A stretch of DNA of 64,000 nucleotides from the NCBI GenBank assembly GCA_028564675.1, contig JAOVVO010000078.1:62001-126000 (forward strand), given 5' to 3'. Shown here piece by piece: positions 36,101-48,417 of this stretch; position 1 is the stretch's first letter; each line of letters starts with the position of its first letter. Source of the stretch: Onchocerca lupi. Taxonomy: Eukaryota; Nematoda; Chromadorea; Rhabditida; Onchocercidae. Position numbers and translations under genes: made by a program. The notes beneath the pieces were generated by a model. That model was not told the origin of the DNA. It ran no database searches and worked only from the letters and a program-made list of their open reading frames with translations.

Positions 36101-38253
36101 TTTGTTGCCATTTCTAGAAATAAATCAAGTGATTTTTATGAACTATGTTTGTAAACAAAGTTTAGATTAAAATTCAATGACATATTAGCGATATGATAGC
36201 TGTTTGGAGAGTGATTGATTTTCCAGGTTTCATTTTGCAATTTTATTATTCATTTTACAAATTTTTTATGATATTCTGTACACTAAAAATTTTTTCTCAA
36301 TTTGAACGATATTGGGATATTTATGATTTTGGTTGTTTTGATTGTCAACTAATTGCTTGCATATGCACCGCAGTTTCAGTTTGTGTTTAGTTTTTAAAAT
36401 TATATTTAATTAATCACAAAGTTTGTAGCAATAGTGATAAAGAAAATAACCATACAAGACGACATGATCCTCAGCCAAAGCGTCGTGTTACTTTCAGTAA
36501 TGAAGTTAGTGCATGCCCGCCACCTGGTTAGTTTTATTTATTTTATTTTATTTTCCTTACATAAATTAAACATTTGCTTTCTTTTACAAGTAATGATTTA
36601 TATCAGACTATAGAATATCGTCACAGAATTTGATTCAGATATTTTCTGATATGAAAATGCTGACGTATGAATATTATTAAAACTTGGCCGGACCTTTACA
36701 AAGTTTCTAGCATGTTGACTATGACATTGCTGCTAGTTAGATTTTGATAAAAGCTTTAGATCTTATAATGGTCATTCATAGTAATATCGTGAAAACTCAG
36801 AAGTATACTAAATAGAGAACGGAAGTAAAGAAAAATATATGAGAAACGAAGGATGAAAGAGTAGATGCTGTATTCTCTAATTTCTACTGATTTCTTTTTC
36901 TCTTCTCTTTTTTTTTTCGTGTGTTTCTAGACTTTTATTAATGATTTTGATTAGTAAAGCAATTTTTAAAAATGACTTTTTCATATGGTTTGTGACGAAT
37001 GGCCACAATCCCATAGTTCTTTTTTATTTTTTTCACTTTATTAACTTTACTGCAGATGACAGCAGCTACCCTTCGGCCTTGATAACACCGCTGAAATCGG
37101 AAGTGGTTGTTGTTAACAAGCTTCGCAAAAGTTTGTTTTGTCTTTTCTTAATTTGATTTATAGATTTTTTTATAAACCTGTAGCTTTCTGATTATGCGTT
37201 TTAGAAGGTCGTGACTCGAAAAAATGGCTTACCGAGATCGAGAAGAAGGAAATTGCTGAAATGGCTCAAGAATTCTTCAAGTGTAATAACATCATTCACC
37301 CGCTAAAAATAGAGGAAAAAAGTATCAGAATTAATATATTTGAAAAAATAATTTCTAGTTGTAGAAAACTTGCTGTCTCTCTGGAATTTAAATCTTTGAA
37401 TAAAATTCTATTTCCTAGATATTCTTTTTAATTGACAACTAACATTGAATAATCTGTTCAAAAAAGAATCTTGATGAATCGATGGATTTTTCATAAATTG
37501 TTTTCACTTTCTTGTTGAATTCTTTTGAATATGAACTATTGAATACTTATGTTTTAACAATTTGTTAGATTTTTAAATATTAGAGAAATTAAAAATGGGT
37601 ATTCTTCAGTTTTTCTCAACATAATTTTTTCAGTGGAGAATGACAGGTTTGGTTTGCTGGATCGCCAGATGGAGCAACTGTCTCTGAATGAGATGTCATC
37701 ATCCAGTATATATTCAGTTGCTAGACATCATCTGGAATCTGTAGCTGAACATTACAAATTTTCTGTCAATTATACCGATTTTCCTGTGGTACATGTTTTG
37801 ACTATTAATGTAGTAAAAGGAAAAAGTGGTGTATTTAGTACTTGGAATATATTCCCTTATAGTTATTAGAAAATAATTGGTATTGTTTAGAGGAATAGAA
37901 GCTAAAAGAAACATGATTTGTTTACTGGTGAATATTTATAACACTTTAAATATTTGGTTTAGACTCCGAATGGAATTGGAAATCAATATTTTTCACTTAT
38001 TTCAATTGGGATCGATAAACCTATCGTAAGTTTTAACTTGGTTTTACTCTGTCAAACCTATTTTCAAGACAATATTGCAGTATTGATCTTTTAAGTATGT
38101 TTATTTTTCATAAGTTGTTACTTATTAATTCATGAATTCTATAAAATTGGTTTCAAGGTATGTCACGGAAGTGGAAATACTGAAGAGGCTGCTCATGAGG
38201 ATGCTGCTCGTAATGCCTTACTACTTCTCTGCAAGATTTGGATGGTACATTAA
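31093..38253 (+). CDS. stau-1: Staufen homologue, five dsRNA-binding domains
   Basis: Double-stranded-RNA-binding protein of the Staufen family, which controls mRNA localisation, translation and decay. Twenty exons chain in consistent phase to 810 residues: 31093-31186, 31469-31575, 31797-31883, 31984-32104, 32491-32650, 32862-33060, 33361-33447, 33611-33686, 34148-34296, 34572-34731, 34841-34932, 35180-35326, 35400-35574, 35830-36043, 36429-36526, 37056-37130, 37205-37282, 37634-37788, 37963-38025 and 38158-38253. dsRBD1 is about residues 52-125 (CRIAELARYNK to KKAQQSAAESAL). dsRBD2 (about 138-305) is split by a Pro-rich insert, the classic Staufen arrangement. dsRBD3 is about 335-412 (SSISQIHECALHMRM to KKIAKQNACSLML). 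dsRBD4 is about 459-530 (GPNKKLAKRAAAEAVL). dsRBD5 is about 728-806 (YFSLISIGIDKPIVCHGSG). KRRVTF near residue 640 fits an RVxF phosphatase-docking motif. The least certain splice sites are the donors after exons 5 and 17. Confidence 0.93.
32187..32270. repeat. Imperfect tandem repeat in a Staufen intron
   Basis: A unit of about 34 bases (tttatcgNNtgaaataatta with ttcaattat-type continuation) occurs about three times head to tail inside the intron after exon 4. It lies between coding exons and has no coding role. Confidence 0.7.
33080..33119. repeat. Long T homopolymer in a Staufen intron
   Basis: An almost unbroken T run of about 36 bases follows the donor after exon 6. Sequencing length error is likely in such a run. 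Confidence 0.9.
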
Positions 38254-40947
38254 GCATTGTCGAAATTTACGCCATTTGTTATTCTCAATGTTGCTCATTC
38301 AGTAAAACAAAACAATTTTATCATTATCAGAGCGAATACAGATGGTTTTTGCTATGAGGTGCGTCATCATCTATTTTGAATTTAATTATTTTTGAAAATA
38401 TACAAGACAAACAAAATGTAGAAAAATAGGATTATGGCATATTCACTGCTGTACTTTATACATAGATGAAAAGTAATTTAATTTTTGCAGTCAAAGAATG
38501 CTCAGTATTTCTATACTCTTCTTCATAAACAAATGGTTTTATTGCAGGTACACAGATTGGAGCCACAAAATGCTAACAACTTTATTCATGTTTTGTTATA
38601 TGTTCTTTTTTCTTTTGTTCCAGTAATTATACCCAGTCCTGCATTCCTGTTAAAGGTCTGTTCTTCACTTTCAGTTTTTGAAAAGCTTGAAAGAGCATAG
38701 TGATAAATCAATAGGACTTTTTTAATCATGCTGTGAGTATCACCTCATTATGCAAATTTGAATTAATTGTTTGGTTAATTGATCAGTATGATTCAATGAT
38801 GCAAAAAATTATCTATCCTGCTATTTCATATTCTGTATTTCTTATCTGTTGTGAAATTTGCTTTTAGTTAAAATAATTTCGTCCTGCTCAGTCAAGCATT
38901 TGGTGAATGCGGTAAGCTTCTGAAGCTGATGTATGCTGAGCAATTGCTACTATAAGTAAAACTGAAAAGTTAGAAATTAATGGATAAGGACCAACTATTT
39001 TCTATTGTTAATAGAAAAATCAGGACTTTATTTCTCTGGAAATCTCACCTTTTGTTCTTTATTGTTTTTTCTTTCCAAACAGTTCTTTTAGTGTTAAACT
39101 AGTATCAGCATTATTCTATGGTAATGATCTTTATTGCTAACGAAGACTTTTAAACGGTTTAACTCTGTTTTTCTCTGTCTCCTTAATATCATTTGCTCAC
39201 TATCATGTTTGTGATTTTTAGATGTCTATTCGTCCTTTTCTTTTCGATCATGTTCTGCTTAGATAATCACTTCTTTGACAAATTGAGTCCAATAAGGAAT
39301 CTATATGCTTCTATTTGATAAGCAAGTCGTTTTGAAATGACAAGCTTTTTATGTTTTGTTTTGTTCCGTTTTCATCTTTATGGTTTTGCATTAAATCAGT
39401 ACAGATATAGTTTATTTCAAATTAACAAATCAATTTTGTGCAAAATAAGTTCCAGATGTTAGTTTATCATTCTACAGTGAAAATCTAATTAATATATCTA
39501 AAAATTAATGTTTAACTTTTTGGAATCGAAGAACAATGCATTGTAACTAATAGGACTGTTGAATCATTTGTAAATTTATTAGGTTTCAAGTTTTAAAATT
39601 ATTTGGTAATCTTAAATACTTTTCTTAAGCATTATGCATTGCTTATCGATACGAAAATTAGTTTCTGCTGTAGAACGATTGGAATTAATAAGCAAATTTA
39701 TTTAAGTATTCGAATTATAGTTATGAATAATTTCATTTCGAAATGATCATCACATATACGTGTACAACTATTTTATGCTTTCAATCGATCAATGGTGCCC
39801 GTTTTAATTCCTCGCAACGTAAATTTTAATCAGGTCGAAGTATTTCCTTTTATTCTTTTTGATTTTAATAGATTATGATTAGCAACTGAAAGACAGGAAC
39901 AATTTTGTATTTGCTATTATTTCAGAAAATTTGAAAAGCTTCGACTTGTTGATTCTTAGTTATTTTATTCTATCGCATATGTTTTCTTACACAGCATGCT
40001 GTTAATGATGTGTTTCTCGCTGTTAATGATGTATTTCCAGTTATCTGTGATAGCTACTTCGATACAACTTTTGTCCAAATCACAGAGAGTTTGTTTTCAG
40101 ATTCAGTACGGTTTTTTTTGTGGAATCTCATCTTATTTCATTTTTAAGTACAGACAAGTTTCTCCTATGATTTTATGCCTTTTGTCGTCTCGTAGCTTTA
40201 TCGATTTTGGTCGACTAACTTCGCTTATCTTTTTCAATTATCTTTACTTCGTTGGTGCAAGTTTTTTCTTCCAAGCACTGGTTTCATTAGGTATTTTCGA
40301 ATACTAAATTTTATTGAAAAGTAATTAATATTTTTTTAGAATATTGTGAATGCTTTGATCGTAAAAAATTGATGAGTTCTTTGTATGTGATTGATTACTT
40401 GATGATCTTTATCACAGTTGTCTTTCAGATTGTTCTCAAATGATTGCTAATACTTGGAGATTAAGATTTACCGAAAATCCAAAAATGCCCTAGTTTTCAA
40501 GGCAAACTTTAAATGGATTTCCCCTCATTAAATGTATCATTTTCTGTTCAAAATTTGAATGGTTTCAGGATCTGCGAAGCACAATGCATCCTCTTTTCTT
40601 TTGTGTGCCTTAAGTGCCTACGCAGTCAAGCGCAATATATATAATAAATCTATTAATCTCAAATACTTCGAACTTAAGATTCTAAAGTTATTTATGTTTC
40701 TATTTTTAGAATAAAGTTGAGCAAAATGTCGATCAGATTTTTTGAATTTTGTGCAAGTATATTGTTCTCGAAAAGTAAAATTCTTTGCACAAATTCTGCT
40801 TTCTACAACATGATTCTATTTTTTAATGAGTGTGGGTCTTTTTAATTTTAATAATCCAGATTGTTTTATTCAAAAGCAAGTAAAAGGGGTCGGTCTTTTG
40901 CTCCTGTTCCGGTCATAAGTTATTAAAAAGTTCAGCACTTTCTTTCC

Positions 40948-41005
40948 TACCGTCTTCTCTTCCTTCCCATTTTAACTACCATCTTCTCTTCCTTCCCATT
41001 TTAAC
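40948..41005. repeat. Tandem 29-bp duplication
   Basis: The unit taccgtcttctcttccttcc plus nine more bases is repeated directly (40948-40976 and 40977-41005) with one base difference. It is pyrimidine-rich. Confidence 0.9.
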
Positions 41006-44000
41006 TTTTCCACGTTACTTAATCTTTAGATTCAACTATGTTCAGTTTCTTTTTCGTTCTATCGCACCACTTTCAAATTTTTTTTTTGATTTTTCTTTGC
41101 TATTTTTTGGAAAAAAATCAGTACGTTGACATGAAATTTGTAATCTTCAAACAGTCATCCATGTTCCAATTTCATAGGTATATAATCTGTATAAAAGTTA
41201 CTTCGCTATCACCGCATCTAATATATATATATATAACATTATATCATATTCATATGTGCAATCCAGATATCCGTTATATATTTATCGAATAGATATTATA
41301 AGGTTGGAGAAAACAAATTAAAGCTATTGTCTCTTTGTTTATCGAGGAATCGATGAGAATATGGAAAAATTGCAATTCCTCGAGTTCCTTTCATTTGATA
41401 ACTATTTCAGTTGTTGGATATTGCCATCCCCGACTTGTACACATTTTACTGACCGCGTCCCATCCGTAATTAGCGGATGTGGTCCAAAAAATACAGTAGT
41501 TAAACCACTTAGTTTCTGGGAATTCGCTCCAGCTTCCAAATCAATCTTCAAATGAAAAGTGCTAAAAAATCTTATGATAGAAATAAGATTCAAATATCAT
41601 CTGAAAATATTATCGCGGAGTGATTCTTTTTTTTTTTTTTCGCAAAAAATGCATTTCATTTTATTAAAATCAAACAACTGGGCTAAAGATAGCGCAGTAA
41701 ATATAAAACAGAATAATCTAACGGATGACGAATACCTGTAAGGGGAGATTTAACTTATTAAGCAATACAGTCATAAACCATTCGAGCGATTTGTCGTTCA
41801 GTTAAAACTAATTTGTAAAATATAACCGAAACAAGGAAATACTTTTTACAAATTCTTCGAGTTTAATTCAAATTAAAATCAAGCATACTTGTGTGGCGGT
41901 ATCATGTTTGCTCTTTTGTTGTTCTTTGGAAGCATTTGCTGTCTCTCTTTGTTCTCGAATCTAGATCAAAAGTGTGCAGGAATCATTGAATTTTGGTAAT
42001 TTTTGATAATTTTATTCATTTTATAGTGAATATTTTTCCCGAAATTTTACAGAGCTGGATATGTCATGAGAATATCATTGTTTTGACGATCTCTGGTTTA
42101 ATATCTTCTAAAGGCTCATTTTCAGGTTTTGCTTTCAATCACTTGGTCTTTCCCTGAAGTTTTCTTGTTTTCAGTAATGGTGATAATGTACTATGTTTTT
42201 CAAACACTTTATTTTATTACTAATAAAGTGCTACCTGTTGCTGTTTCTCAAATTCTCTTATTACCGATAGCTTTTGCTCTTTCCCAAATCTCGGTGATGG
42301 AGGCAATGTGGCTTGAACGGAAAAATGAAGAGAACTGCTGTAATGAGTTATAACAAACGACAGGGTCTTCCAGTGTGATCGGTTGGCACATTTTTGGAGT
42401 GATCCGCATAAACGTTCTCGAATCTGTAGTGCCGCTGTTTAATTTTTCTTTTAACCTGTTTAAGATGAGATTGATTCTACATCTAATGCCAATTTCTTGT
42501 TTTAAGAAAATTTGCAAGTTAATTTCAAGCAATAAAGCAGAAAAAAAGAAATAATTTGCCATTGCCCACTTACTTATTAGTTATTAATTGTAACACTAAT
42601 GACAAGTTCATGAACAACAAGAAGAATAAGAAGAAACGTTTCTTCATTTGTTTCAAGTTTTTTAATTCGGTTAAGCTGCAAACGAAAAAGAGTCATCAGC
42701 TCTTAACTTCCCGTCTATTACTCATACCTGAGATTTAATTGCTTTAGTGCGCTGATTATAAGCGCAATATGTAAGAGTTACAGATATCGTCGATAGATTA
42801 AAGTAAACATTATAATCCTCGCTCCGTTATGAAATTGATTTCTGCAGACCTCATTCAAATTATTCCAGTTACATCGTATGTTTATCGTTCGCATCATTTC
42901 AATTCATTCGAATTTTCGTTCTCACTAACGCGACAAGCAGCCACTCTAGGAGGTGAACTGCGATACAATTGGTAATAACAGTTTGCTAGAAACGAATTTA
43001 GGTCATCGCAATTATCACAATAAATAGCACGCTAATAAAGTTGGATTTGAAATCAGTGAATGGCGAATATCAAGTTGCTTACCTGGAAGAGATATTTTGT
43101 TTGCTCATTTATTTACTTATGCACTTTATTATTTCCACAGCTTTTTATCGATTTAAATAAAATTTTAACGAAAATTTCATTTAAATTTATAGGTACATAT
43201 ATTTTTTTCGGTCAGCAATATTTAGATATTGACTTTCATATGACTGCATTCATCTAAAATTTTTTCACAACTGATAATTTCTCGCTATTATTGATGTTAT
43301 CATTATTATTTAAATATTGAAATCACTTTTAATGAATATATAGCTTTTTGTTTAGGAAGATAACGAACTGCTCCATTTCAAACTTTCATTTAAATCATTG
43401 TTATTTCCGAGGTTCTTTTATCTGTCATCTTCTCTGCATATCTATATTTCCTTCATCAATTCCAAAATTTGTTTGTTTGGACCAGATTTTGATTTTCACT
43501 GCTTTGCTCTACATTTCTTGACCATTTTATTAGTTCGCAAGATTCTGAAGAGGTTAGAACTAAATTATATGTTCATAGAATTGACAAATTCTTGAAGAAC
43601 AATATTTTTAAAAAAAGTTATTCGGAAATATTCGTAATCTTAAGTGAATATGTGCGCAAACGTATAAATATTTATTTGTATGTATCAAATTGCTTCTGTT
43701 TATATGATATAATAAATACTCGTTTTGAAGGCAATCGAATTCATAATCCTTGCAGCAAACATTTCTGCAATTACCAGTTGCAAAAACAATCCATAATCTG
43801 CAAAATTCAATTGCAGCCATCTAAAAGATCAACACATTTCCCTTCTTCCCATTTGCAAAGATTGACGTTTGGATTTGGAACAAAAAAAAAAATCATTGAA
43901 AATTCTATGTTTTGTCTCCTATCATTGTTTATAGGTGTGCTCTCAGCTGCCCAGAAGTTAATAGACCAGAATAGCAATAACAACTGGTCTAAAAATGAAC

Positions 44001-44125
44001 ACCTGTTTTAATGATAATAAAAAATTAAGCACTTGCAATAGTGGCTAACAAAAAACCCCTATATTATACGATTTTGTTGGAAATCCATATGCTTTCTGTT
44101 TCACTCTTCCACGTTTTATCATCAT

Positions 44126-44185
44126 TACTGAATATTATTAAACATTAATGCTTCATACTGAATAATATTAAACATTAATGCTATC
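44126..44185. repeat. Tandem 30-bp duplication
   Basis: The unit beginning tactgaatattattaaacat is repeated head to tail (44126-44155 and 44156-44185) with few differences. Confidence 0.85.
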
Positions 44186-45315
44186 AGCATTTTTGAATTC
44201 TTGTCACTAGAATGAAATTTGCTGTCTACAGGATCTAACGGTTTGTTTATTTTGATTTTAGTCTGGACTGAAGCTGTGAATCAATTGAAATAATTTCCCA
44301 CCACCAGTTCTTCTTTCATTAATTATTAGAGTCATTAGAGAATTAATAACTTTAAATATCCGACTATTAAGGTTGTAATAACAGCACCTTTGTTGTCATT
44401 TGTTTTGCTCAAACAAGAACAATCAAATGATTATGGAATGCATCATGCAACTCAATTGGTGATTTCAAGTAATATATTATTTTGCAGTGAATTTTAATCT
44501 CTACCTTTTTTGCATTCTGAATTATGCGAATTTACACTTAGCCAACTGACAATTCTCGATGCAGAATAGTGCTGATGAATGAATTTTATTCTTCAGAAAG
44601 AAAGGACTAGTTAGAAATTCTAATATTTTTACATCCGTGTTACTTATTGATGGAAAATTCTTGCTGCTGGATGTTATTAATTAATTCGTAATGATTGTAG
44701 AAATATTTTTATTAATAATAATGTTAATATTAGATATGTAATCTTTCCGTTTCTTTTGGTGATATAATTCTCTTAATTTACCGAATCGCATGGACTGCAA
44801 GTAAATATTAATGATCACTTTCTCTTTTTGTCACCAATTTCATTCAACATTACTGGTTGGATTATACTTCTATGGATTCCGCTTTCTTATTTTTGGTGAT
44901 TTACAGATTTTTTTTATCAGTGCCATAAATAGTGAAGAACTTTTTAGCACTTCAAATGTATCAGTAACATATTAGAATAGAAAACAATTTTTAATGCTGG
45001 TGATCTGTTCAGATTAAATTCAAAGTTATTGTCGTTCTGTTGAAGCCAATGAAGTCTTAATTAGCACTCTAATTATTGCTGAATATTTTAGGTTTGTGTG
45101 AGGACTATACTCGCATTGTATTGCTCCAAAAAAATTATAACGGAGGAATGTATCATGGAGAAATTTAGAATGACCAAATGAAACTGGGAAAAAATAGACG
45201 AGAAGTCAGACCAGTGAAATACTTTTATTCTATGTTCTTTATTCTTGCTTATTCATATTTTTTAAGTTTTTTCTATATGATAATTGTTTTGAAGTAGCCG
45301 CTGAATCATGAGTTG

Positions 45316-45392
45316 TGAGTTATGTTGCATGTTGATGGACATGCGACATAGCTTCACAAGGCGCGATTGCATGTTGATGGGCATGCAGCATA
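45316..45392. repeat. Imperfect direct repeat around gcatgttgatgg
   Basis: Two copies of gcatgttgatggNcatgc, followed by a cata motif (agcat or gacat), lie about 42 bases apart in intergenic sequence. Two internal catg palindromes also occur in each copy. No coding role is supported. Confidence 0.6.
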
Positions 45393-47783
45393 ACTTGCCA
45401 ATCTTCCTAAAATTGACTTCTCAGATCTGTCATGCTTTTTCTTTTTCCTGTAACATCCATTATGCTGTTTCTAGAATTCTCATTGATACTGGCCACAGTG
45501 CAGTCAATATCGGGCACTGTTAAGTTCTTATCACTATATGGCAAAAATGACTAATAATCATTTATCTCTTAGCAAAGAATTTATTGATAGCAGTCTACTA
45601 GTAGCATTTTTTTTTCTTTAAATTAGGAATAGAATGAAATATTTGTCGATGCATTCCACATTGAATTTGCATTTTGCCGTTGTTGTAGCAATCATCGTTC
45701 TTTGTGACTTGTTGCGGTCGTTCACTTGAATGTTTCATCTCATTTATGTTACATTAGCACATTCTAGGGTAAAAACTTCCACAAATTTTTGCTGAAATTT
45801 CATTTTTTTTATTTCAAGAAAGTTTTAAAGACCAAAATTTCCCACTTTCTTTTGCTGTCAACATAATTGGAAAATCTTCTTCAAGTACATCGAATTTTTC
45901 TTGTTTACCTATATGTTTTATAATCTATTTCTCCTGTTTACTTATATCTATCTATTTTCGTATTTAAGTTTTACTTTACATTATTTGTTTGTGAAATTGC
46001 TATTTTTACAAGTATTCCTGCATATTTACTCTTTACCATTTGCTTAAAATTTGATCAGTAAAAAGTAGCAGGGATTATAATTCCCTGACTTTAGTTAGAA
46101 AACGATTTGAGAGGCATATATGAGAATGACATATTTATTTTGCCCATTTGTAAACTTATTTATTGATCTTTGATTAATTTTAAAGTATTTAAAATTGTTT
46201 ATCACTACTATTGTATGTTTTATCACTATAATTCAGATGCATTCATCAGCAAGAACACTGCGAAAAAATTGATTGGGGAGAAAGGGATGCTAGCTTTAAT
46301 TGTGATCATCAACACGGCCAGTGATTTTCCAAGTAATAAGTATAATCAAATAAATGTCATTATTTTTCTGCCCCGATATGTATCTAACAAATATTTTAAT
46401 GGCAATAATTCGGATTAATTTATTCATTCACTTCTTCCTGCTTTTTAAATAAATATTTTCGAAAAAATAAACATTTTGTTTTAGGAAATAAAATAGGCTA
46501 ACATTCCATTCGCACTTTTTTTTTGGAATAATCGGGTGTTTCGTTTCTTTTCATCTCTTCCAGTTTCCTTTTGTTTGTTTGTATTTCCATTCCACAACGA
46601 TATTATAAAATTGCGATTTGAACATTCTCACAATACAATTTGCCATTTTATGAATAGTTCAAGGGAAAGTATAATGCATAATTTTTCAAATTCTTGATGC
46701 TATCTCTTTCTGCATTCTATCCCATTTAAGGTAACAATGAAATACCTGAAAGTTGGAGCAATCATTAGGCAAAGAAAAAAAGGATACAAATAATTTCGAT
46801 ATAATTGCTCTTTCAATCTTTTTTGAAGTCAATCGTTTTTGTTGCGATTACGTTCCTACTTAAATTAAAGAAGGTCAAACATATTCTCTTGTGATTCCAT
46901 CTATATTGTCACTAGTAAATAAGTTAAAAAAATAGTTAAATGGCGGATGTTGTCAGTTTCTTCAAAGACTCGGTTCATAGACTACAATTTGTATAATTTT
47001 AGTACCAACAGAAAGTTCACTACGCTGGATGTTTGACCCATTGATTCTAGTGCTAAACTATTAGGATATTATTGTTAAAACAAATGAGGCAACTGCACTT
47101 TTATATTTCAGTCTATTTTATATCATGAAACAATGTATACTTACTGTATTGAGTAGTTACCGAAATACTGTACTAAACATGGAAAATAGTTTACATGAGC
47201 AATAACTTTCTATGTAATTCTTGAAAATTAAACACACACTTTTTGATCAAGCACATTAATGATTTCAATTATTTTATAGCAAACGAAGAGCATTCCTTCT
47301 ATGATTGAATTTTCTTTCTCGAATGCCATTTGAGTATCTTATCTTGAATTGGTCAATTGTTCACATAAATTGAGTTGAAGCCTATCAAAAAGAAGAATGT
47401 TTTCAACTGCTAATGAAGAAATTATTATTCCAGAAATGCTTATTTACTATGCAATTAATTGAAAGCAATGTTCTGTTACTGTTCTACTCTGTACTGGAAG
47501 CTTTCCATACTTGTTATGGCGTAGATCCACATTTTAAAAAGTATTTTTCGGCAAGTTCAGATTAAACTTCAAAATAGCTTTCCGCTTAATTGAAACCAAT
47601 ATAGGTTTTTAATTATATTCAACTAATTTTTCCATTTCATCTAAAACTTTTTTTTAGTGTGAATTTTTAAATGTGAACTCCTTATGAATTAATCAAGGAA
47701 GGTATAGGATGTATAGCTCCTGAAATAATACTGTGGCACAAAGAGTTTCGCCAAATAATTAAACTTATTCTAAATTTGGGTTA

Positions 47784-47818
47784 AGAAATCTCCACAACTT
47801 CTCGTTGTGGAGATTTCT
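47784..47818. repeat. Perfect 15-bp-arm hairpin
   Basis: agaaatctccacaac at 47784-47798 and its exact complement gttgtggagatttct at 47804-47818 flank a 5-base loop (ttctc). It lies about 600 bases before the first proposed exon of the polytopic membrane protein. Confidence 0.9.
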
Positions 47819-48417
47819 CATATACAGTAGTGCTGCATAAAGTTTTGTTTGTTTTGAATCATTTCAACGTAACTTTAGAAAAAGATTGGCATTCCTCGCA
47901 ATTTTTAGTATATTTAGCTTCGCTAGATGTTAGTGAAAATGTATGTACGTTGGAATTGAGTTGAAATGAAGTGAAATGTATACTACTCCACTCTTCTCTC
48001 ATTCTCTTGCTTAACCAGTTTTCTCGTAATATAAACTTTGTTGCTGGACAATAACAAATAATCGTGGAACTAGGCATGTGGTGATCATCTCAAATCCTGT
48101 AATTTTTCTTTCTCATTTGAGGAGTGTTTGACCGTTATATTTCCGTCACTCCCATTATTGGCATGCATAATTTTAAAAGTTTGGCATGAGAAAATAGCAT
48201 ATTGTCAAAATTTTTGATTCTATGTTTTCGAATTTTTCAAAATAGAAATCGAAGTTTCTCGAACAAGAAATATTTGCAGCAAGCAGTCGATTTTGTCTTA
48301 TATCGTTTTACAATTTTCCATATGCTATCATAAAAAGCTTGATTTGCACTTGTGGCCTATTACCACTTGTTTTGAAATATGAAACAAGATATTTTATTTT
48401 ATTATCTTCAATTTCCG

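Larger units (their letters stand above)
38254..48417. other. 10-kb gene-poor region
   Basis: No convincing exon series or known protein domain was found on either strand. Open frames of 60-139 codons occur, but they are AT-driven, hydrophobic or Phe/Lys-rich. Among them are 39996-40307, 42129-42353 (+), 42248-42562 (-) and 43592-44011. None is flanked by a coherent set of splice sites. The stretch holds two short tandem duplications and one perfect hairpin, listed separately. The promoter of the downstream polytopic membrane protein should lie near the right end. Confidence 0.45.

Noticed and set aside
41361..41593. Overlapping frames on both strands in a less AT-rich patch
   Set aside because: Considered as a retroelement remnant, but no reverse transcriptase, protease or integrase motif is visible.
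42248..42562. 104-codon minus-strand frame
   Set aside because: It has some protein-like composition, but no family match, no splice partners, and an opposite-strand frame overlaps it.
43592..44011. 139-codon plus-strand frame
   Set aside because: The longest frame in the gene desert, but low-complexity and Lys/Asn/Phe-rich, with no domain and no conserved-looking segments.
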